This document shows positions 1 to 9,159 of a DNA stretch of 64,000 bases, piece by piece. Under the pieces are notes generated by a model. That model did no database searches. It had not been told where the DNA came from and saw only the letters and a list, made by a program, of their open reading frames with translations. The DNA is from Rheum nobile. Lineage: Eukaryota; Streptophyta; Magnoliopsida; Caryophyllales; Polygonaceae. Position numbers and translations under genes: made by a program. The DNA is taken from contig WOAB01000563.1 of NCBI GenBank assembly GCA_027886185.1, positions 6,882,001 through 6,946,000 of the forward strand, given 5' to 3'. The first letter of the stretch is position 1. Every line of letters begins with the position of its first letter.

Positions 1-578
1 GTTGTTATTGATAATTATCTATTGCTAGGGTTTGATAATTACTGTTTGAGTTACCTTATTCATGTGTAGCAATTGCGATACTCTAAGAACTGTTTGGGAT
101 TAGTTTATTGTAGAGAGAATTAATTGCATGCAATAGTATGACTGTTTGCTACGCTTACATGTATCTATCGAAATTCTTGTGCTCATTGCTGCTATTGAAT
201 TGACGCGTGAGGTTTTCATAGTTATTTAATAGTTAGTATTTTCAGGGTCTGTTTGTCCTGTTTATAACTCAAGAAAAGAAATAGGAACATTCATAGGAAG
301 GAATTAGAGATAATCTAGGATCAACCTATCAAATGAATGGTGGATATTTGTCTGGCTAAGTACTTTTCCCAAATTGATTACATCTTTGCTTTGTTTTACT
401 TTACTTTGTTACTTGTTTGACAACCAATCAACCAAAACCCCCCTTGTTACCTTTGACATACAATTGTGCACTTAGAAAGATTACTTCCTCCCTGTGGGAT
501 TCGACCCTTACTTGCCTATTATACTAGTTTAGGTTTGTTTAGGATTATTTTGTTTAGGCGCCTCGACAACGCCTATCA
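1..578 (+). mobile_element. 3' part of an Athila-like LTR (left end outside window)
   Basis: Non-coding, AT-rich sequence ending in ...CCTATCA at 578. It shares landmarks with the complete LTR at 28731-30234: a CCCCC run followed by TTGTTACC, a segment reading CCTGTGGGATTCGACCC near 492-510, then a GGTTTGTTTAGGAT segment just before the end. These are typical of the 3' end of Athila-type plant LTRs. At 579 the sequence switches abruptly to minus-strand reverse transcriptase coding sequence, so this LTR was inserted into that gene. The candidate target duplication TGTGT (579-583) cannot be checked because the partner copy is off the window. It could be a solo LTR or the 3' LTR of a larger element. 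Confidence 0.7.
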
Positions 579-1299
579 TGTGTTCTTCATCGGCTGGATT
601 CATTCTCACTTGATTGCAGCCGGAGTAAGCGTCTAGAAAACTGAGTGCCTCATGTCCTGCCATAGAATCTACGAGTTGGTCTATCGATGGGAGAGGATAT
701 CTGTCTCTAGGGCAGGCTTTATTGAGATTAGTGAAGTCGACGCACATGTGCCACTTGCCATTCGCCTTCCTTACCATGACTACATTCGCGAGCCAACGCG
801 GGTATTGCACTTCGCGAATAAACCCTGCCTTTGGCAATTTTGCAACCTCTTCCTTTGCTCCCTGAGCCCTTTCTCCAGCTTGTTTCCTCTTCTTTTGCCT
901 CCTTGGTTTGGCCTCTGGGTTGATGTTCAAGGAATGCGTCATGAGGCTCGCGGGGATCCCTTTCAAATCTTTGGGAGTCCACGCGAATACGTCTCGTGAA
1001 GCGGCCAACAGTTCCTTGTTCTCCTCCTACACTCCAACCTTGAGGGCCTGCCCCATGTACTACTTCTCCTCTTCTCGCGGAAAAGGGGAGATGCCTATTC
1101 TCTCATGCTCTGACACCACAGCTATAAACCGATACCTCACTTTGAGCTCAACCTCTTCTTCCGCAGGGCCTGAAGCTATAAGACTAGGGCCTTCAGCCTT
1201 CATTGTCAGGAATAAGACATTCTTCTCACTTAGGGCGGCAAGGTAGCAAGTGCGACTCTCCGCATGCTGGCCTCTAGCAATTCCGACTCTAACCTGCAT
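579..1299 (-). pseudogene. Reverse transcriptase N-terminal fragment (element E)
   Basis: Two minus-strand reading frames (1060-1299, then 579-1008) cover the linker after the protease and the start of the RT domain. Visible RT motifs are WLANVVMVRKANGKW, CVDFTNLNKACPRDRYPLP and FLDAYSG, which match RT blocks of the Tat clade of Ty3/gypsy. The catalytic YxDD block is absent because the gene is interrupted at 579 by an LTR. The frame also changes between the linker and the RT block. No product is expected. Confidence 0.75.
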
Positions 1300-1307
1300 A
1301 GGGAATT

Positions 1308-3200
1308 TTAGCGCAAAATGGTATATAAAGACAGCAGCCTGAAACTTACAAAGAGAAATTCTCCCCAGAATGGCATTGTACGCAACAGGGATTGTAGCAC
1401 TAGGAACTCAATCCTTTCTGATCTCCGTGGGCCACCTTCGTCGCCGAGAATGAGATCTAGGGTGATGACCCCGATCGGCTTAACCCTTTCTCCCGTGAAC
1501 CCTACAAGAGTGCAGTCGATGGGTAATAGGTCTGCGGGGTCCAGGCCCTTCTTCTGGAACGCCTCCCAATGCAGGATGTCCGTGAAGCTTCCAATGTCCA
1601 CTATCACCCTCTTTACAATCTGCGTACCCATTTGTACGTGAAGTACTAGCGGGTCTGTGCTAGGGACATTTGCCTCCGCGAGATCCTCCGCGTTGAAAGT
1701 GAGTTGGTGTTCCTTGCTGGGAGGATTGGAGATTCTTAGGACCGGTCTCCCAACCGGGAGGGGCGCGTTTGCGATCCTCCTTCCCTCGCACCTGCTAGGA
1801 CCTCTAGGCACGTGCCTGCCTGAAATTATCCCCACCTGACCAACTGGCCTTGGGAAGTTTTGCCCCGCATGGGGGTATGGTGCGGCTTTGTTTGGGGAGG
1901 GGGGTCTTTGCGGAGCAAGATCTGACCCTGGAGCTGCCCTCTTTTGCGGGGCCCCATACCCATGACATTCATGGCTGTCATGCTTTGTTGACTGGTGATA
2001 TGAACATAACTTTCCTCCCGGCCTCGTGGGGGATGGTGGTGGTGGAACATTCACACGCGGAGGGGGTGGCAGGTAATGCGGTCTTGGTGGGTACATCCCT
2101 GCTGCCTCGCGATCATTCATCTCTACCGCCACCAGTGGCTTCTCCGGAGCTTTTCCCCGATCGTTTGCTTGGTGATGGCGAGGTTTCCAGGTGCTCGTCT
2201 CGCGCTTGTGGTTATCGTGTTTGTGCCCACTATTTGCGGGAGGTGGGTTCGCGGACGATCCTCCCCTTGCTAACTCTTCCGCGATGATATGTTGGTTGGC
2301 CTTCTCCAACAGCTTGGTGTATGACGTGGGTAGTTTCTTGCATATGTGAAGCTTAAAAGCCTCATTTCTGAGCCCTTGAATGAACTCCATACGCGCAACC
2401 TTCTCGTCAAAGTCATGCGCCTGGACCACTTCGGTGGTGAACCTTTTCACGAAGGAAGCGAGCGATTCACCTTCACGTTGTCTGACATTCATGACCTCTG
2501 CATGCTTAATTTCTTTTTCTGCGAACACCCGAAGTGTGCCAGGATGGAGTCCGCCAGCTGTTGGAACCCGTGGATGCTCTTCGCGGGTAAGTTGATCATC
2601 CATGTGAGGGTTGGCTCTACTAGTGTGTTGGGGAAGCATTTGCACATGATGGGCTCGTCGGCCTTACTCACGAGCATGATGTACCGGTAGCGAGACAGGT
2701 GGTCCCTAGGATCGTCGTCTCCCATGTATTCTTTGTAGGTCGGGAGCTTAAAATCGGGAGGTGGTGACGCGAGCAGTATGTGGTCCGCGAAGGCCATGGA
2801 TCCGAACAGGGCCAACGAGAGCTCTTTTGCTGCTTGCTTCAGATAGTACTGTGGCACCGTCTCCGCGTATGGCCTACGGGGAGGCTCTCATCTGGGTATA
2901 TAGCGGGGAGGCTCGTGAATTACGGACACTTGGTCCATTGGGGGCCCCTCCCCATTTTCCTCGCGAGGCTCATTCGTGTATGCGGTTCCTGAGGTGCGCG
3001 CTCGGGCTGGCACGACTGTGGCATGGGCTCTGGCGGGGCGTGCTCCTGGCGTAGCCTCTGCCACTCTTGGAACTGGCGAAATTGATCCCATTCGGCCTCA
3101 CTGAGTATCACCTCTTGCAGGTGACTCCGAGGAATTTGGCGTTGCGACTGCGCTTCTTCTGACACGGCGACTTGCGAACACTCGCGATACATGGTGCTGG
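1308..3200 (-). pseudogene. gag and aspartic protease region (element E)
   Basis: Overlapping minus-strand frames. 2489-3190 holds the gag N-terminus and part of the capsid-like region (DPRDHLSRYRYIMLV, then LTWMINLPAKSIHGF). 1308-2645 continues with the rest of capsid (EGESLASFVKRFTTEV, MEFIQGLRNEAFKLH), a proline-rich linker, and an aspartic protease with the active-site-like stretch VDIGSFTDIL. The family motif is D-T/S-G-S, so the second position is changed. Gag would package element RNA and the protease would cut the polyprotein. A frameshift near 2500-2645 separates the two gag halves, so this is a decayed gene. Confidence 0.75.
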
Positions 3201-3231
3201 GTGGTTGCTGAGCTTAGCTGCGTGAGATGGT

Positions 3232-3249
3232 CCCCACGGTCGACGCCAG
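3232..3249 (-). other. Primer-binding site of element E
   Basis: On the minus strand, directly after the end of the LTR (...GAATCAACA), the sequence reads CTGGCGTCGACCGTGGGG. Its position and form fit a tRNA primer-binding site for minus-strand DNA synthesis. It differs at several bases from the PBS of elements A and B (TGGCGCCCACCGTGGGG). I do not assign the tRNA. Confidence 0.65.
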
Positions 3250-3963
3250 TGTTGATTCTCGGTTCAACTCTCGTGAACGAATCGAAGGGCAACACACCTT
3301 CGACCCGGGTTGTCTTCCTTAGATCTTTGTTTTTGGGGACGTTCTCAGCTGCTTGGACTCGTCCTTGCTTCACGTAAGGTGGTGGCTCTTGCTTCGTCTC
3401 GATTCTAATACATGTGGTTCCCTTCTTCATCCCTCATGTCGCCGATAGCTGTTCTGGAGCTCTAGTCGCCTTTCCTGGTCGTCGGATTACATGAAACAAC
3501 CCTGGAGATGGCTTCCCCGGGGGCGAGCTCTCCGACGCTCAAATTAGTAGTGATTCGCGATTTAAACATGGAAGGACAAAAGGGATCAAGCCGAATGAAA
3601 ATGGGCGTGGACTGCTCTAGATCTGTCGATTTCTCTTTAGTTCTTTGTGGATTGCTTGGGGAAGAAGAAGAAGCATCCAATCAGGGATGCTCTTCCCTTT
3701 CTCTCTCTTCTAATCGAATTAATGCCAAAAAGTGCCCAAAAAAAAATCCATTCTCTCTCCTAATTTTGGGGTATTTATAGGAAAAATTATCCCCCCAAAT
3801 TGGCCTTGCTGCACACTCCTTTGGATGAACCTTTCCTTCTTGTTGCTGGGCTTCCTCCCTAAACGCGGCCCACGAGCCTAACAGCCCTCAAGCGGCTAGC
3901 TTCAACTCTCGCGACAGTCCGGCCCAAGCTTGTTGTTGCTCATTACTGAATGTGACTCCCATA
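3250..3963 (-). repeat. 5' LTR of element E
   Basis: About 714 bp starting TGTTGATTCTCGG on the plus strand and ending ...GACTCCCATA, so on its own strand it begins TATGGGAGTC, a decayed TG. It is homologous over most of its length to 58647-59291, including a shared plus-strand GGGGTATTTATAGGAAAAA segment near 3770. The primer-binding site abuts it at 3232-3249, making it the 5' LTR. Sequence beyond 3963 has no polypurine tract or element coding, so 3963 is the outer edge of the element. Confidence 0.75.
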
Positions 3964-4100
3964 GTGAAGATGATCATCAGGGTCAATGAAACCCAGCAAC
4001 GAGAAGGAAAGGTCTCCATCAAAATGAGTGTGCAGCAAGGGCTCCATCAAAAATCTCGCTGGAAAAGATTGTGATATGAATGAGAATTAATGGCGATGTT

Positions 4101-4149
4101 TTGGTTCGGTTTGCACGTGCTAACCGAACCAAGTACTAGCATATATAAG
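4101..4149 (+). promoter_or_regulatory. G-box palindrome and TATA box upstream of the isomerase gene
   Basis: A 32-bp inverted repeat (4101-4132) has 11-bp arms TTGGTTCGGTT / AACCGAACCAA around GCACGTGC, with one mismatched pair. Its centre is the G-box CACGTG (4114-4119), bound in plants by bZIP and bHLH factors. A TATA box (ATATATAAG, 4141-4149) lies 9 bp downstream and 47 bp before the start codon. The order G-box, TATA, short leader, ATG supports this as the core promoter of the next gene. The protein that binds it is unknown. Confidence 0.7.
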
Positions 4150-4195
4150 CAACACCGTGTTTCCAAGCTACGTACACTAACAAGTTGAAACCGCC

Positions 4196-4900
4196 ATGTG
4201 CACCCTCGAAAAGCGCGGTAACGTCTTCGTGTTAACCCTCACCGGCGAAGGCGAGCACCGCATAAGCCCATCCCTCATCGACTCGATCCGATCGGCTCTT
4301 TCTCAGGCATCGGAATCCGCCGCCGCCGGATCTTACGCGCTCGTCACCACGGCGCAGGGGAAGTTCTTCTCCAACGGATTCGACATCGCCCTGCCCAAAT
4401 CCGATTCCGACGCAGCTGGATTCCACAATCGACTCCACTACCTGTTCGACTACATGAAGCCGCTGTTCGCCGACCTCTTCTCCCTCCCTATGCCGACGAT
4501 TGCCGCCGTCACCGCCGGATTCGTGCTCGCGATCTCCCACGACTACGTGCTGATGCGGAAGGACAGGGGGGTGATCTACATGAGCGAGCTCGACATCGGC
4601 GGGACCTTGCCGGAGTACGGCATGGCGGTGCTCGGGGAGAAGCTGGCATCGCCGGCGGCGAAGAGGGACGTTCTGCTGAGAGCGAGGAAGGTGAGGGCGG
4701 AGGAGGCGGTGGAGATGGGGCTTGTGGACTCGGCGCACGGGGAGACGTTGGAGGATGCGGTACGCCTGGCGGAGGAGCTGGTGCGGAGGAAGTGGAACGG
4801 CGAGATCTACGGGGAGATTAGGAAGAGTTTGTACCGGGAGACATGTAAGCAGCTTGGCCTCACCGTCAAGCATGTGCTTCATTCTAATTCTAGGCTTTAG
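4196..4900 (+). CDS. Enoyl-CoA delta-isomerase-like protein, peroxisomal (crotonase family)
   Basis: This is a 234-residue intronless gene starting MCTLEKRGNV, as plant Delta3,Delta2-enoyl-CoA isomerases (ECI/IBR10 type) do. These peroxisomal enzymes shift double bonds in unsaturated acyl-CoAs so that beta-oxidation can proceed. Visible family features are the first oxyanion-hole block GKFFSNGFDI (about residues 56-65), LPMPTIAAV, SHDYVLMRKDRGVIYMSELD (about 114-133), RKVRAEEAVEMGLVDSA and KWNGEIYGEIRKSLY. The C-terminus SRL is a type 1 peroxisomal targeting signal. Length is near the family's roughly 240. Oddity: between TIAAV and TAGFVLA the usual NGHAAAAG-like stretch is about five residues short, which would disturb the second oxyanion-hole element. 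The family comparison is from memory. Start codon choice is supported by the conserved N-terminus and the TATA box. The gene is GC-rich, unlike its surroundings. Confidence 0.9.
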   Translation: MCTLEKRGNVFVLTLTGEGEHRISPSLIDSIRSALSQASESAAAGSYALVTTAQGKFFSNGFDIALPKSDSDAAGFHNRLHYLFDYMKPLFADLFSLPMPTIAAVTAGFVLAISHDYVLMRKDRGVIYMSELDIGGTLPEYGMAVLGEKLASPAAKRDVLLRARKVRAEEAVEMGLVDSAHGETLEDAVRLAEELVRRKWNGEIYGEIRKSLYRETCKQLGLTVKHVLHSNSRL

Positions 4901-4912
4901 AATTAGAATGAA

Positions 4913-4918
4913 AATAAA
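4913..4918 (+). terminator. Putative poly(A) signal of the isomerase gene
   Basis: AATAAA lies 13 bases after the TAG stop codon, in AT-rich sequence, and fits a plant near-upstream polyadenylation element. No other evidence of transcript end is visible. Confidence 0.45.
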
Positions 4919-5030
4919 ATCAAATAATGTATTATCATGTAATTAATATCAAGTCAAGTGCGGTAATCCAAACGCTCCATGTCAGTCAAACTATGTGTTG
5001 TACTGCTGCATGATTTCAATTTTGTGAAAT

Positions 5031-5116
5031 CATGTTACGTACGAAATGTATTTTGTCAAAGCATATTTTGTAGTATATTTTGTGAAAGAATGTTACGTAC
5101 GAAATGTATTTTTAGT
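5031..5116. repeat. Two direct copies of an ATGTTACGTACGAAATG unit
   Basis: The unit ATGTTACGTACGAAATGTATTTT occurs at about 5031-5054 and again at about 5091-5114, separated by AT-rich sequence containing two partial TATTTTGT copies. It contains the palindrome TTACGTAC. It is a short local duplication with no assignable function. Confidence 0.5.
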
Positions 5117-5192
5117 ATAATAGTATATAAAGTTTATATCGGTAATTTTTTTGGTCTTAGATACCTCCGGCTAAAGACTTATTGAGTATAAT

Positions 5193-5512
5193 CAATGTTC
5201 TAAAAGACGCTAGGCGGAAGCTTGGCGGTGAGGGGGTGCCTAGCGGCTAGGCGGGGACGTACGCGGGGCCTAGACGGATTAGAAATATATCGGAAAAATT
5301 GAAAGAATTGAATACTTTGAAGCAAAAAGTAGGAAGAATTGGAAAATTTTAAAGAAATTGAAAACAAAAAACACAAAATAAGAATAAACATAATCCGCCT
5401 AGAACCGCCTAGGCCCCGCCTAGATCCGCCTAGGCCCCGCCTAGACCCGCCTAGTCCCGCCTAAACCCGTCTAGACCTGCCTAGTCCGACTAGACCGATT
5501 AGAACACTACAC
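5193..5512. mobile_element. MITE-like element with a CCGCCTAG repeat array
   Basis: About 320 bp bounded by ATGTTCTAAAAGAC on the left and ...GATTAGAACACT on the right, giving imperfect inverted ends around GTTCTAA. The left interior has GCTAGGCGG-type motifs. The right interior (about 5395-5500) is a run of about ten tandem CCGCCTAG(A/G)(C/T)CC units. GAGTATAAT directly repeats on both flanks (about 5184 and 5513), which may be a target duplication, and a third copy at about 5570 bounds a smaller related fragment. This resembles non-autonomous DNA transposons, but the superfamily is uncertain. Confidence 0.45.
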
Positions 5513-5594
5513 TGAGTATAATGCTAAATCGGGACGGTGCCGGCCCGCCTAGCCCGATTTTTAGAATACTGAGTATAATGCTAATATTAATTAC

Positions 5595-5873
5595 TTGACC
5601 AACAAAGTGTTGGTTAATAATTTACTTTTTCCAATTCAACTTCAAGAAACTAGCTTCTTCAAGACGATCGATCCCGATGGTCCTTCACAAGCCCTTGTCG
5701 TCGACAATGGAGAGGTTGGTGCCATCGGCGGAAACTCCTTCGCCAGTGCTTGTGGTCGACAATGGGGAGTGAGCTTTAGGTCGCCATGGCAACTTGAGCT
5801 TCGACAATGGAGAGTGAGCTCAACTTCGACAATAGAGAGATCTACCTGTTCACAAACCCTAAAACTCAAGTGA
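5595..5873 (+). CDS. Unrecognised short reading frame with internal repeats
   Basis: A 92-codon frame from MTNKVLVNN to QTLKLK. It contains four copies of a TCGACAATGGAGAG-like unit (about 5702, 5757, 5807 and 5828). I recognise no domain. The repeats, the atypical composition and the lack of promoter or splice signals make a real protein doubtful; a decayed gene fragment is at least as likely. Confidence 0.15.
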   Translation: MTNKVLVNNLLFPIQLQETSFFKTIDPDGPSQALVVDNGEVGAIGGNSFASACGRQWGVSFRSPWQLELRQWRVSSTSTIERSTCSQTLKLK

Positions 5874-6174
5874 CAAGAAATTGGCATATCACATACTTCT
5901 CATGGGTGCTCTCCAAAAAAATCAATTATATCATTTTTTGTCAATTTACCCCAAAATCACCGAACACACAATTCGGCTAGCCTAAGTGAAAGAATATGTG
6001 TCTTTTAATCAAGATGACAATTACTAATAATAGAATAGGATTATAATAGAGATTAATAATCCGGATAATTTAGGTAGTCTTAGTGTTTTACTAGAAGCCA
6101 ATTATGACTTATGAGATAAATTTGATTTGATCTTATGAGATATAAGATAAGATTATATATACTTGTTATATATA
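5874..6174. other. AT-rich host-like spacer
   Basis: No coding region or RNA gene is visible. The right edge (6175-6179, CTTTC) is the left target-site duplication of element B. The AT-rich TATATA/AGATAAGAT sequence here resumes beyond the nest at 33393, so both sides formed one locus before insertion. Confidence 0.6.
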
Positions 6175-6179
6175 CTTTC

Positions 6180-6323
6180 TGTTGGGCCTCACTCTTAATG
6201 GATTCTCATGTGAAGCGGCCTAGTAAGCGAAGTGATCTTTTTCATTTTGAAGCGACCAGCGATTAAGCGACAAGGCAGAGCGATTAGGCGACAAGGCAGA
6301 GATCACGGCAACAACATGATCGG
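6180..6323 (+). repeat. 5' LTR of element B, first part
   Basis: Starts TGTTGGGCCTCACTC and matches the start of the 3' LTR at 32748. It is interrupted at 6323 by element A; the last five bases ATCGG (6319-6323) are the left target duplication of A. The LTR resumes at 15479. Confidence 0.9.
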
Positions 6324-6860
6324 TGTTTTGGGCGAAAAAGATCGAACCGACCTGAATCGCTTAAGGACGGGCAACTAGACAACAATTAGATTGAAAGTAT
6401 CTAGATAATCCAAATCAACTAGAAGCAAGAACGTAATAAGTTTAAGATAACGTGAAGAGTGGCTTATCTCCTTTGAGTAAGAGGTCGATTGAACCAAGGG
6501 AGAAGGTCGCCGGTCGCTTAAATGCTAGAACACCGATTTTGAACTGATGAGCTTATAGGAATGAGAGTATCGTTGTTTGTATTATGTCCGAGAGTATTCG
6601 TGTGTTTTACAATGATTTCTAAAACCCTTTATATACATTTAATCTTCAGAAAGATCTAGCCATTTCCTCGTCCGTGATCTTCACCTGTTAGCTTTAATTG
6701 CCGGATTTGCCATAATCTTATGGCATTTATGTCTTGATCTCGCAGGCTTATAGCCGTTGTATGGGATCTGGAGTTTTCGTAACGCTTCCGATCGTGTCTT
6801 CGTCATGACCCTGGCTTTTATCGTCTGGTCTTTGATTGCTTCATCGTCTGGTCGCTTCCC
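6324..6860 (-). repeat. 3' LTR of element A, truncated by internal deletion
   Basis: Matches bases 1-537 of the plus-strand reading of the 5' LTR (14855-15391). At 6861 it jumps directly into the coding region of the antisense gene (GGGTGGATTTGCTTC). The last 82 LTR bases, the polypurine tract and the antisense gene's start are missing, so a deletion joined the LTR to the gene. Confidence 0.85.
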
Positions 6861-8503
6861 CGGGTGGATTTGCTTCTTCGAATATCCCTTCAGGATAGGT
6901 CATTCTTTCCCGTTCTCGAACCTGGTGAGGAATTTTCTGTCCGTTCTCAACCTTGCCCCGTGTCAAGTGATGCCGCATGCATGGCGTCTTCTTAGGGTAG
7001 TCGATCTTTTGGTGTCTAGTATTGAAATTGATTTTGATTTCGACGCTCTCTGGTATTCATACTACTTGAGTAGTCGGGGTTCTTCTCGTTTTCAATTGCG
7101 TCTTAGACCGGATAGGCAACCGATTGCTTTAAACCTTAATGTCAATGATCGTGGATAGAGGTCGCGTTTCTTCTTTGTTGAAAGAAAATCGCTTGAGGGG
7201 GGATTCGACTGCTCTTTCTTGCGTGATGTTTGGAGGATGACAGGTATCGTGTTAGTCTTTGTTTTTGTATGTTTTGATGCCTTTGTTAACCGGCGCTTAC
7301 GTGTTTTCTTTTTTAGTGCCAAGTTCGGAAGAGAAGACGGATTCTGATTTCGCCGTCGTCACCGAAGCTTTGCTTGCTTTTTCTGAGGCCGACCGATCGT
7401 TCAAGAACGTGAACTACTTAGCCCTTCCTCCGGATATGGAGACTCCGTCTACTTTCGTTACCAAAGGCACATGTTCGTTCCTTCAGGTATGCATGTGGAT
7501 GGTCTTTGTAGCAACCATATGCTTATTCATTTGTACTTGCCTGGTAGTATCTCGGGGGGCGAGGTCGAGTGCTCGCTTGTTCAGGGAAGAGTCTCTTGGA
7601 TGAAAAGTTGGCGATGAAAGCATCTTCGTCGGCTAAGTTGGACGCCAAGGCTCTTTCGTCGGCTAAAATTGTCGCTTTGGACTCACCATCGTCTAAAGCC
7701 TCAAGGGCGAAGAGGAAGGCGACGAACGTTCCAGAGCTTTCAATAGGCATGGTGAAGAAAAGAGATCTGGGAGATCTGCTTCATACTCTGGATTCTGAGG
7801 CTAGGAAGGAGATTGGCGACTTGCATCCTGTCGATTGTATCGATGAGGCTGGGGCGGCTGCCTGGCGAGTAAGTAAAAGAAAGAATTTTGTTTTGAAGTG
7901 TTTCTCATAATGTTCAATATTTTTCATGTGTTTTGTTGTTTTCACATGCTCTTTAGTATTCGCTTGTCGCCTTTTCTACTGTGCAAGAGTTGAGTGATGA
8001 TGCTGAGAAGCGGATAGCCGAGGTTGAGAGCCGATTAGAGGTGGCTAATGGACGTGTCAAGGCGGCCGAGAGCAAGCGGGCGTCGGCCGAGAAGAAGCTG
8101 GTGGAGACCGAGAAGAATTTGGTCGAGTTGCAAGCCCATTTTGGGGAGCTGGAGCGTAGTTTTAATGATACTCGTTTTGAAGGATGCTCAGGTCACTACT
8201 GACGTTGGGACGTATTTTTACCTCAAGTCCCGTATTGAGATGATGGAGGAGTATGCCTTGGGGGTCATTCATTTTGGAACATCGAGGACGCAAGGGCGAA
8301 TATGGACCTTTTGTACCCTGGTGGCAACCCTGGCAACGAGTTGTTCAAGTTGATGGGACTTGGTGAGGACGAGTAGGGAGAGGAGGTTGTTCCCGTGGTG
8401 GTCGAGGAAACTGTTGGGAACATATCGAAGGAGTTCCCTGAGGCGACCGAGGGCCAGAATGTCATTCCTGTAGAAGTTGGTGAAAGGTCAGGCGAGTCCT
8501 GAT
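6861..8503 (+). pseudogene. Antisense gene of element A (gypsy-type transposon domain plus coiled coil)
   Basis: Oriented opposite to gag-pol. Four exon-like blocks are visible, with splice sites conserved in the copy at 30581-32463: about 6861-7243, 7317-7486, 7548-7868 and 7957-8503. The first holds the block FPFSNLVRNFLSVLNLAP, CQVMPHAWRLLRVVDLL, which resembles the plant 'putative gypsy type transposon' family (PF04195-like). The last is a charged coiled coil (EKRIAEVESRLEVANGRVKA). Antisense ORFs next to the 3' LTR are known in Tat elements; their function is unknown. The 5' end is deleted, and frameshifts (about 7580 and 8175) and a stop (about 8374) break it. Confidence 0.75.
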
Positions 8504-9159
8504 CTTTGTCTTTAGACAAATGACATTGTTTCCTTTTGGTGTTTTGTGTATGTTTCAATCTAAGTGTTTTTAGGTAGTATGTTGTGCCTCATCGTGGAGA
8601 TGGGATAGACAATGTTTTGGCGACCCGTCTGCCATCGCGGGTCGTGTGTTTTGTAAACGCTTTAGTTGTTTGTGATGTACCTTGTGTTCGTTTTGCGTTT
8701 GTCTCTGCGTGTTCTGTTTTGCAGGTGGATTTTGTCGTTGTGCGCCTAGGCCGTAGTGTGTGGCCGTAGCGACCTGTAGTTGTAAGTGTTAGTGTAGCAT
8801 GCTTTTTGTCTTTCCAGGGAAGAGTAGATTGTATTGTAAAAAAGGTCGAGTACCTGGGATGGGACAAGCCTTTTGTATAATGTAGTGTTTCATTTCGTTC
8901 CTCTATTCCCTGTGTATCGATTGATTCATATGTTTTGTAAGCGTTGTTTTGTGTATGGTATGGATATCCCTTTGAATGTCAAGTTTCGTCTTGGAGGCCT
9001 CTCGTTCCTGTTCAGATTTCATTTGGAAAGTACACAAAAGAAAAGTCTGGGGGTGACCGTTAGGGGGTAGCCCAACGGCCCTCCGATGCTTAAGTCAGTG
9101 ATCGAAATCCAAATGAATGTAATGGAATAGATGTTTAAAAGTGTGGAAGGGAGAAGAGT
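8504..9159 (-). other. Non-coding spacer of element A between antisense gene and integrase
   Basis: No open coding region. It holds the 3' flank of the antisense gene and a block reading CCCAACGGCC...CCGATGCTTAAGTCAG (about 9070-9100) that is conserved at the same place in B (28505-28535, reversed) and C (44218-44250). It may hold the convergent transcript ends of both genes. Confidence 0.5.

Larger units (their letters stand above)
579..3963 (-). mobile_element. Element E: decayed Tat-type Ty3/gypsy retrotransposon, 5' half
   Basis: Read on the minus strand: 5' LTR (3250-3963), primer-binding site, gag, aspartic protease, then the start of reverse transcriptase, cut off at 579 by an inserted LTR. 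The RT block is of the Tat clade (NLNKACPRDRYPLP, then FLDAYSG). The order and the lack of an integrase in this part fit a 5' half whose remainder lies left of the window. Frames are broken in several places, so it is inactive. A relative with the same LTR lies at 58410-63131. Confidence 0.8.

Noticed and set aside
1850..2287. Plus-strand frames opposite element E gag-protease
   Set aside because: Shadow frames; the minus strand carries recognisable gag and protease motifs.
4232..4882. 216-codon minus-strand frame opposite the isomerase gene
   Set aside because: A shadow of the GC-rich coding strand; Arg/His/Val-rich with no domain, while the plus strand has clear crotonase motifs.
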